DNA of 53,000 nt from Actinomadura darangshiensis (GTDB lineage Bacteria > Actinomycetota > Actinomycetes > Streptosporangiales > Streptosporangiaceae). Location: positions 1 to 53,000 of the forward strand of contig NZ_SMKY01000031.1 of NCBI RefSeq assembly GCF_004349235.1. Reading direction: 5' to 3'. How positions within the stretch are numbered: position 1 is the stretch's first letter; each line of letters opens with the position of its first letter. Below the pieces are notes generated by a model, which made no database searches, was not told the DNA's origin, and saw only the letters and a program-made list of their open reading frames with translations. A program made the position numbers and the translations under genes. Below are positions 16,125-22,625 of the stretch, piece by piece.

Positions 16125-16932
16125 AGCCGTCGGCGCGCCCGGACGCGGCCTGGGGGCGTTCAACGTGATCCAGCTGGAGCACGCCGAGGCGATCGTCACC
16201 GGCGCGGAACGGGCCGGAACGCCCGTGGTGCTCCAGGTCAGCGAGAACTGCGTCGCCTACCACGGCGCGCTCGCGCCGATCGGGCAGGCGGTCCTGGCGG
16301 TCGGGCGGGCCGCCGCCGTCCCGGTCGTCGTCCACCTGGACCACGCCACCTCGGCCGACCTCGTCCGTGCGGCGGTCGGGCTCGGGTTCGGGTCGGTCAT
16401 GTTCGACGCGTCCGCGCTCCCCCATGACGCGAACGTGGCGGGCACCGCCGAGGTCGCCGCCCGCTGCCACGCCGACGGCGTCTGGGTCGAGGCCGAGCTC
16501 GGCGAGATCGGCGGCAAGGACGGCGTGCACGCCCCGCACGCCCGCACCGACCCCGAGGAGGCCGCGGGCTACGTGGCCGCCACCGGCGTGGACGCGCTGG
16601 CCGTCGCCGTTGGAACGTCCCACGCGATGCTGACCCGCGACACCGTGCTCGATCTGCCGCTGATCGCCCGGTTGCGCGCCGCCGTGCCCGTCCCGCTGGT
16701 GCTGCACGGCTCGTCCGGCGTGCCCGACGACGCCCTTACGGCCGCGGTCGAGCACGGCATGACGAAGATCAACGTCGCGACGCAGCTGAACAAGGTGTTC
16801 ACCGCCGCGGTCCGCGACCGGCTCGGCGCCGACCCCGCCCTGGTGGACCCGCGCCGCTACGTCGCGGCGGGCCGGGACGCGGTCGCCGCCGAGGTCGCGC
16901 GCCTGCTGAAGGTCATCCGCGCGGACGGCTGA
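16102..16932 (+). CDS. Class II ketose-bisphosphate aldolase (GatY/KbaY/FbaA type)
   Basis: 276 residues. GAFNVIQLEHAEAIV, the zinc-binding HLDHATS, EAELGEIGGKDG, HGSSGVPDD and KINVATQLN are the ordered class II aldolase motifs; zinc and a cation are needed for cleavage of a ketose bisphosphate to DHAP and glyceraldehyde-3-phosphate. The start chosen is ATG 16102 with GAGGAGA five bases before; an upstream ATG (16075) lacks a site. Last gene of the sugar operon, it overlaps the tail of the convergent DHFR-like gene by 20 bases. Confidence 0.9.
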   Translation: MPLVPMSEAVGAPGRGLGAFNVIQLEHAEAIVTGAERAGTPVVLQVSENCVAYHGALAPIGQAVLAVGRAAAVPVVVHLDHATSADLVRAAVGLGFGSVMFDASALPHDANVAGTAEVAARCHADGVWVEAELGEIGGKDGVHAPHARTDPEEAAGYVAATGVDALAVAVGTSHAMLTRDTVLDLPLIARLRAAVPVPLVLHGSSGVPDDALTAAVEHGMTKINVATQLNKVFTAAVRDRLGADPALVDPRRYVAAGRDAVAAEVARLLKVIRADG

Positions 16933-17515
16933 CGCGGTAGGTCACGTGCGTGACCAGCGTGGTCCGAGCGGTTTCGACCGGTTCGAGGGCGATGTCGCCG
17001 ACGTCCTCGAACAGCCGCTCGCCCGCGCCGAGGACGATCGGGGCGACGTGCAGCCGGAGCTCGTCGATCAGCCCCGCCGCGAGGTACCGGTTCACGGTCT
17101 GGGCGCCGCCGGCGATCGCGACGTCCCGGTCGCCGGCGGCCTGGCGCGCCTGGGCGAGCGCGGACTCGATCCCGTCGGTGACGAAGGTGAACGTCGTACC
17201 GCCCTTCATCGCGACCTTCTCGCGCGGGTAGTGGGTCAGGACGAACACGGGCGCGTGGTAGGGCGGCTCCTCGCCCCACCAGCCGTTCCAGTCCAGGTCC
17301 CACTCGCCGCGGCCGGACGCGAACATGTTGCGGCCCATGATGTAGGCCCCGGCCGACGTGATCTTCTCGACCGCCTCGGCGTTGGCGTCCCGCTCCTCGA
17401 ACATCCAGCGGTGCAGCCGCTCGCCGCCGTCCCCGAGCGGCTCGTCCGGGCGCTGGTTCGGGCCCGCGGCGTATCCGTCCACGGAAACGGTGATGTCACA
17501 GGTGACCTTGCTCAT
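16913..17515 (-). CDS. Dihydrofolate-reductase/RibD-C-like NADPH reductase
   Basis: 200 residues, ATG preceded by GGGAGG. KVTCDITVSVDGYAAGPNQ, YIMGRNMF, PVFVLTHYPRE, VAIAGGAQTVNRYLAAGLIDELRLHVAPIVLGAG are characteristic of the stand-alone RibD-C/YyaP group found widely in actinobacteria. The fold binds NADPH, but the substrates of these small relatives are unknown; it is probably neither the housekeeping DHFR nor riboflavin RibD. Its last 20 bases overlap the opposing aldolase gene. Single gene, no obvious partner. Confidence 0.85.
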   Translation of the reverse strand: MSKVTCDITVSVDGYAAGPNQRPDEPLGDGGERLHRWMFEERDANAEAVEKITSAGAYIMGRNMFASGRGEWDLDWNGWWGEEPPYHAPVFVLTHYPREKVAMKGGTTFTFVTDGIESALAQARQAAGDRDVAIAGGAQTVNRYLAAGLIDELRLHVAPIVLGAGERLFEDVGDIALEPVETARTTLVTHVTYRVSRPRG

Positions 17516-17640
17516 GCCGGTGCCTCCCTGCCGGGCGCCCTCGCGGCGCCTCTCACCAGAATGTCGGAGCCGCCCGCACATCCTCGACATCCCTGGGGGA
17601 GAAAGATGGAAGCGTTTGAACCGGTGGGCGCGGGACGCCC

Positions 17641-19368
17641 GTGCAGTGGGTGTCGCGGTCGCGGCGGGGGGACCGAACCTGGGAGGACGAGCTGGACACC
17701 GATAGCCGCGTGGAGCGGGACACAGAGGAAGCCCCGGCCGGTGCCCCCGAGGCGGTCGGGCGACCGAGATGGCGGCGGATCGCGGCGCGTGCGGTGACCG
17801 TGGCGGCGTTCCTGTTCGTGCTGGCCGCGCTGGTCGCGCCGGCCGAGTTCGCCCGCCTCACGCCGGGGGCGTTCGCGCGCATTCCGGTGGAGGGCGTGCT
17901 CGGCGTCGCGCTGGTCCTCGTCGTCCCGGCGCGGGCGAGGCGGTGGGCGGCGCTGACCGCGGGGGCGGTCCTCGGGCTGCTGTTCGTCCTGAAGGTGACC
18001 GACATCGGGTTCGACGCGGTGCTCGTCCGGCCGTTCGACCTGGTGCTGGACTGGCCGATGCTCGGGCCGGGCGTGGAGTTCGTCAAGGAGTCGGCCGGGC
18101 AGGCCGGGGCGATCGGCGCCGTGGTGCTGGTGGTCGTCCTCGCGGTCGGCGTGGTCGCGCTGATGGCGCTCTCGGTGCTGCGGCTGAGCCGGGTGGCCGC
18201 CCGGCACACCGGGCCGGCGGCCTGGGGCGCCGGGGTGCTGGGGACGGCCTGGGTCGCCTGCGCCGTGCTGGGCGCGCAGTTCGTCCACGGCGTGCCGGTG
18301 GCGTCCAGGAGCGCGGCCGTGCTCGCCTACGACCACGCGCGGGCGGTGCGGACCAGCCTGAACGACAGGAAGGAGTTCGCGAAGGCCGCCGCCGTGGACA
18401 AGTTCCGCGACACGCCCGACGCCAAGCTGCTGACCGGGCTGCGCGGCAAGGACGTCCTGCTCGCGTTCGTGGAGAGCTACGGGCGGTCGGCCGTGGAGAG
18501 CCCGCAGTACGCGCCGCAGGTCGACGCCGTCCTGGACCAGGGGACACAGCGGCTGGGCAAAGCCGGGTTCGGGGCGCGGAGCGGCTGGCTCACCTCGTCC
18601 ACGGCCGGCGGTGGCAGCTGGCTGGCGCACGCCACCCTGCTGTCTGGCCTGTGGATCAACAACCAGCAGCGGTACCAGTCCCTCGTGCACAGCGACCGGC
18701 TGACGCTGAACGGGGCCTTCCACAAGGCGGACGCGCGGACGGTCGCGCTCATGCCCGCGATCACCCGGGCCTGGCCGGAGGGCAAGTTCTACGGCTACGA
18801 CCAGGTCTACGACGACCGCAACCTCGGCTACCGCGGGCCGCGCTTCAGCTTCGCCACGATGCCCGACCAGTACACCCTGTCGACGCTCCAGCGCACCGAG
18901 CTGGCGAAGAAGGACCGCTCGCCGGTGATGGCGGAGACGGCGCTGGTGTCGAGCCACGCGCCGTGGGCGTCCATCCCCCGGCTCGTCCCGTGGAACCAGG
19001 TCGGGGACGGCTCGGTCTTCAACGGGATGGGCAAGGGCTACGACGCGCCCTGGCCGGCGCCCGGCCAGATCCGCACCGAGTACCGCAAGTCGATCGAGTA
19101 CACGCTGAACACGCTCGTCTCGTACGTGGAGACCTACGGCGACGACGACACGGTGCTGGTCTTCCTCGGCGACCACCAGCCCGCGCCGCTCATCACCGGC
19201 GCGGGCGCGAGCCGGGACGTGCCCATCACGATCGTCGCGAAGGACAAGGCGGTGCTGGACAAGGTCTCCGGCTGGGGCTGGCAGGACGGCCTGCGTCCCG
19301 CCAAGAACACGCCGGTGTGGCCGATGAGCGCCTTCCGTGACCGTTTCCTCACCGCCTTCGGAGGCTGA
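17641..19368 (+). CDS. LTA-synthase-like membrane sulfatase/phosphoglycerol-transferase family protein
   Basis: About 575 residues: basic cytoplasmic N-terminus, four to five membrane helices (roughly residues 48-215), then an extracytoplasmic alkaline-phosphatase-superfamily domain. Metal and nucleophile landmarks: LLAFVESYGRSAVE, the Thr/Ser region TSSTAGGGSW, and LVFLGDHQPAP. LTA synthases and OpgB-type enzymes with this plan move phosphoglycerol or cleave phosphoesters on wall polymers. The start is uncertain: GTG 17641, or a later GTG such as 17710 behind GGGAGGA. It is followed seven bases later by a GT39-like mannosyltransferase, suggesting a joint role in modifying a surface glycan or glycolipid (inference). 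Confidence 0.78.
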   Translation: MQWVSRSRRGDRTWEDELDTDSRVERDTEEAPAGAPEAVGRPRWRRIAARAVTVAAFLFVLAALVAPAEFARLTPGAFARIPVEGVLGVALVLVVPARARRWAALTAGAVLGLLFVLKVTDIGFDAVLVRPFDLVLDWPMLGPGVEFVKESAGQAGAIGAVVLVVVLAVGVVALMALSVLRLSRVAARHTGPAAWGAGVLGTAWVACAVLGAQFVHGVPVASRSAAVLAYDHARAVRTSLNDRKEFAKAAAVDKFRDTPDAKLLTGLRGKDVLLAFVESYGRSAVESPQYAPQVDAVLDQGTQRLGKAGFGARSGWLTSSTAGGGSWLAHATLLSGLWINNQQRYQSLVHSDRLTLNGAFHKADARTVALMPAITRAWPEGKFYGYDQVYDDRNLGYRGPRFSFATMPDQYTLSTLQRTELAKKDRSPVMAETALVSSHAPWASIPRLVPWNQVGDGSVFNGMGKGYDAPWPAPGQIRTEYRKSIEYTLNTLVSYVETYGDDDTVLVFLGDHQPAPLITGAGASRDVPITIVAKDKAVLDKVSGWGWQDGLRPAKNTPVWPMSAFRDRFLTAFGG

Positions 19369-19375
19369 TCGGGTA

Positions 19376-21055
19376 GTGACATCGCTGTCCGCCGGACCCG
19401 GACGGCCCGCGGCACCTCCCGCCGAGGCGCCGCGGGACCGGTTCGGGGTGCTGCGGCGGCGATGGGTGCTCACCGCGGTGGTGCTGGCGCTGCTGACCCA
19501 GATGGCGGTCGCGATGGTCTCCACCGCCGTGCAGCAGACCCCGACCATCGACGAGCCCGTCTACATCGGCACGGGCGTCGTCTACCTGCGCGAGCACGAC
19601 CTCCGCTACAACCCCGAGCACCCGCCGCTCGGCAAGCTGGTCATCGGCGCCGGGGCGGTGCTCACCGGCCCCCGGCTGGACGCCTCCTTCACCGGCACCC
19701 AGCAGGACGTCGGACGGCACTTCCTGTACGAGTCCGGCAACGACGCGCAGCGGGTGCTGCTCGCCGCGCGCCTGCCCGTGATCGCCCTGACCCTGCTGTT
19801 CGGGCTGGTCGTGTTCGCGTTCGCCCGCGACCTGACCGGCCCCGGCGGCGGGCTGGCGGCCCTCGCCCTGTACGCCTTCTCCCCCGACGTCATCGCGCAC
19901 GGGTCGCTGGCCACGCTGGACGTGCCCATGGCAGGCTTCCTGCTGACGTCGGTGTGGCTGCTGTGGCGGGCGAGGCACCGGCCGCGGCTCCATCTGCCGC
20001 TCGCCGGGGTCGCACTCGGCGCGGCCATGGCCACCAAGATGAGCGCGCTGCCCGCCGTCCCCGTGCTGCTGGCACTGGTGATCGTGTCGGTATGGACGTC
20101 CCACCCGTCCCGGCGCCGCCTCATGACCGGCGTGCTGTCGGCGGCCGGGGTCGGCGTCCTGGCCATCGCGGTGGTGTGGGCGAGCTACCTCGCGGTCGAT
20201 CCGCACCTCCGCTGGACGACGCCCGCCGACATTCCGGACATCGACGGTCTCCGCGGGCTCGCCGCCCGCTGGATGCCCTTCCCGCGGCCTTTCCAGGACG
20301 GGATGCGCGTCCAGTTCGGCTTCGAGGACCAGCGCTGGACGGGCTTCCTGTTCGGCCACGTCTACCAGGGCTCACGCTGGTACTACCTTCCGGCCGCACT
20401 CCTGGTGAAGACGCCGCTGGGGATGCTCGCGCTTTGGGCGGCGGGCATCGCGGCGATGGCGGCACTCCCCCGGCTGCGTCCGGCCGCGCCGTACGTCCTC
20501 GCGCCCACGGCCGTGCTGCTGGCGGTGGCGATGACAGGGGCGCGCGACCTCGGCGTCCGGTACGCCATCTTCGTCCCGATGTTCCTGGCCGTGGCGGTCG
20601 CCGGAGCGACCCTCGTCCGGTGGCGGTGGAGCAAAGCCGCAACAGCCGCGCTGCTGCTGTTCGTCGCGGTCAGTTCGCTGCGCACCTTCCCCTACTACCT
20701 GCCCTACTCCAACGAGGCGTTCGGCGGCCCGTCCAAGACCCACCTGCGCCTGCACGACTCCAACGTCGACTGGGGCCAGGACCTCGGACGGCTCGCCGAC
20801 CACCTCCGCGACCGCTACCCGGGCGAACAGGTCTGGCTCGCCTACAAGGGCGCCGGCGTCCCGTCCTACTACGGCATCCGAGCAGGCGACCCGCTCACCG
20901 TCCCCCCGGACCAGGTCCGCGGCCTGCTGGTGGTGTCCGACAGCTGGACAGCCAAGCACGACCCGCGCCTGACCCCGCTGACCAGCACCAGCAAGCCGAT
21001 AGACGAGGTAGGCCACTCCCTCACCATCTACCGCCGCCCCGCTCAGAGGTCGTAG
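19376..21055 (+). CDS. GT39/ArnT-like membrane glycosyltransferase
   Basis: About 559 residues with ten or more membrane spans. The first loop has TIDEPVYIGTGVVYLREHDLRYNPEHPPLGKL, the acidic motif region of polyprenyl-phosphate-sugar-dependent transferases; ATLDVPMAGFLL and YQGSRWYYLPAALLVKTPLG follow, and the extracytoplasmic end carries DSNVDWGQDLGRLADHL. These enzymes transfer mannose or another sugar from a polyprenyl-phosphate donor. GTG 19376 is chosen because it follows the upstream stop with GGAGG about ten bases before; an in-frame GTG at 19337 would overlap the upstream gene. The 3' end overlaps the opposing gene by 13 bases. Confidence 0.83.
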   Translation: MTSLSAGPGRPAAPPAEAPRDRFGVLRRRWVLTAVVLALLTQMAVAMVSTAVQQTPTIDEPVYIGTGVVYLREHDLRYNPEHPPLGKLVIGAGAVLTGPRLDASFTGTQQDVGRHFLYESGNDAQRVLLAARLPVIALTLLFGLVVFAFARDLTGPGGGLAALALYAFSPDVIAHGSLATLDVPMAGFLLTSVWLLWRARHRPRLHLPLAGVALGAAMATKMSALPAVPVLLALVIVSVWTSHPSRRRLMTGVLSAAGVGVLAIAVVWASYLAVDPHLRWTTPADIPDIDGLRGLAARWMPFPRPFQDGMRVQFGFEDQRWTGFLFGHVYQGSRWYYLPAALLVKTPLGMLALWAAGIAAMAALPRLRPAAPYVLAPTAVLLAVAMTGARDLGVRYAIFVPMFLAVAVAGATLVRWRWSKAATAALLLFVAVSSLRTFPYYLPYSNEAFGGPSKTHLRLHDSNVDWGQDLGRLADHLRDRYPGEQVWLAYKGAGVPSYYGIRAGDPLTVPPDQVRGLLVVSDSWTAKHDPRLTPLTSTSKPIDEVGHSLTIYRRPAQRS

Positions 21056-22056
21056 ACCTCCAGTGCCCAGGTCCCGGCGGGCTCGATGCCCTTGATGTCC
21101 CCGTCGAGCGAGGTGTCAGCGCTGTCCAACGGGACGGCCGACCCCGGGACGACGCTCATCCGCAGTTCGGTCCGCCTGCCCGGCTCGACCTGCTCGTCCA
21201 GCAGGACGCCGCGGGACCCGGCCGCCCGGCAGCCCAGGATCTTCAGGCGCCCGGACAGCCGCAGCAAAGCCGACGCCGCGCCGTCCGCGCAGGTCAAGTG
21301 GAGGCGGACGCCCGCACCCGACGGGGTGAAGGCGACCCTGCGGAGTCGGCCGTCCGCGGTGCCGGCCCTCTGCGTGAGGCGTTCGCCGGCGGCCGGCCGC
21401 GGCAGGTCGCTCGGGCCGACGGACCCGGGCCGGTAGCACTTCTGCAGCGGGCACTGGCCGCTGTAGATCTGCAGCCGCCACGTCCCCGCGACGGGGTCGT
21501 GCGACGTCACGTACCGGTCGAGCCCGACCACCGACATGGGCTCCCGCGCCGCGGCGGCGGGCAGCGCGACCACGTCGAACGCCACCGGCACGCCGGGCGT
21601 GGTGTCGAGGTAGCTCGCCCCGCCGCCGTCCTTGCCGCAGCCGGCGGAGGACAGCAGCCCGTTCCGGACGTGGAAGACCCTCAACCGGGCCGAGCACCAG
21701 TAGGTGATCATGCTGGACGGCCCGGTCGGCGTGAACCGGACGTGGGCCTTCCGGCCGACCGCCGAGTAGGAGACCTCGCGCACCGGATCCAGGCCCTCCT
21801 TCGGCGGCGACGTCGCGAAGGCGTCGTTGACCGCGCCCGTCATCACCTGCGGAGCCGAGTCGGCGGGCGGCTGCGCCACCTGCCGGACCGCGAAGAACGA
21901 CGCCGCGACCGCGAGCGCCGAGCCGGCGACGGCGGCGCGGCGCCGGCGACCCCGCGCGACCCGGCGCCGGACCTGCGCCAGCATGTCCGGGGGCGGGGAG
22001 CCGGCGGCGCTGCGGTCCTCCATGACCTCGGTGAGGTCTTCCAGCGAGTACGGCAT
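21043..22056 (-). CDS. Membrane-anchored, Cys-containing protein, partner of the ECF sigma factor
   Basis: 337 residues. A short soluble N-terminus (MPYSLEDLTEVMEDRS...PPPDMLAQVRRRVARGRRRR) precedes one transmembrane helix (about residues 41-58), then a ~275-residue extracytoplasmic part with seven cysteines (YWCSARL, SAGCGKD, SGQCPLQKC, LTCADG, ILGCRAAG) and repeated beta-like segments (HVRFTPTGPSSM, RRVAFTPSGAGVR). It starts three bases after the sigma-factor stop, the usual place of a regulator of that sigma factor, but it lacks the HxxxCxxC zinc motif of ZAS anti-sigma factors. An unusual anti-sigma or surface sensor is my inference; no domain is recognised. Confidence 0.75.
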   Translation of the reverse strand: MPYSLEDLTEVMEDRSAAGSPPPDMLAQVRRRVARGRRRRAAVAGSALAVAASFFAVRQVAQPPADSAPQVMTGAVNDAFATSPPKEGLDPVREVSYSAVGRKAHVRFTPTGPSSMITYWCSARLRVFHVRNGLLSSAGCGKDGGGASYLDTTPGVPVAFDVVALPAAAAREPMSVVGLDRYVTSHDPVAGTWRLQIYSGQCPLQKCYRPGSVGPSDLPRPAAGERLTQRAGTADGRLRRVAFTPSGAGVRLHLTCADGAASALLRLSGRLKILGCRAAGSRGVLLDEQVEPGRRTELRMSVVPGSAVPLDSADTSLDGDIKGIEPAGTWALEVYDL

Positions 22057-22059
22057 CGG

Positions 22060-22563
22060 TCACTCGCCTCCCTGCGCCGAGCCCGCGAGGATGCCCGGGT
22101 CGACCCGGAGCTTGGCCAGGGCCTTGCTGGTCTGGCTCTTCACCGTCCCGACCGAGCAGCCGAGGATCGCCGCGACCTGCGGTTCGGTGAGGTCCTCGAA
22201 GTAGCGGAGGACGAGGGTGGCGCGCTGGCGGTGCGGGAGCCTGCCGAGCGCGGCCCACAGGACCGCCTTGTCCTCGGCGGCCCCGATCGCGTCCGCCGGG
22301 TCGCACCGGTCCGGCGGCGTGCCGGTCGGGCGCTCGCCGCGCCAGCGCCGTTTGGCCCAGGACAGATGCGTGTTGACCAGGATCCGGTAGACGTACGGGT
22401 CGGGGTCGTCGCCCACCCGCCGCCAGGCGCGCCATGCCTTGACCAGCGCCGTCTGGAGGAGGTCCTCCGCCTGGCCCCAGTCGCGGCAGAGCAGGTAGGC
22501 CGTCCGCAGCAGCCTCGGTGACCGCTCCGTCACGTAGACCGCGTAGTCCGGTCGCTCCCGCAT
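22060..22563 (-). CDS. SigE-family ECF RNA polymerase sigma factor
   Basis: 167 residues with ECF region 2 (LLRTAYLLCRDWGQAEDLLQTALVKAWRAW) and region 4 (LPHRQRATLVLRYFEDLTEPQVAAILGCSVGTVKSQTSKALAKLR). It directs RNA polymerase to stress or surface-signal promoters. Co-transcribed with the membrane protein after it (three-base gap), which probably holds it inactive. The 62 bases upstream to the next gene contain its promoter region; no site could be assigned. Confidence 0.93.
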   Translation of the reverse strand: MRERPDYAVYVTERSPRLLRTAYLLCRDWGQAEDLLQTALVKAWRAWRRVGDDPDPYVYRILVNTHLSWAKRRWRGERPTGTPPDRCDPADAIGAAEDKAVLWAALGRLPHRQRATLVLRYFEDLTEPQVAAILGCSVGTVKSQTSKALAKLRVDPGILAGSAQGGE

Positions 22564-22625
22564 TCGACCTCCCGTCGGACACCCTGCCCGGTACTACTGC
22601 CTGGGCCCCCGCAATGGTTGCCCGG

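Noticed and set aside
14529-16199. Long minus-strand open frames opposite the SIS, kinase and aldolase genes
   Set aside because: Shadow of GC-rich third positions; Arg/Pro/Gly-rich nonsense, without ribosome sites or family motifs. The same holds for the long antisense frames opposite polA, the ABC genes and cvnA.
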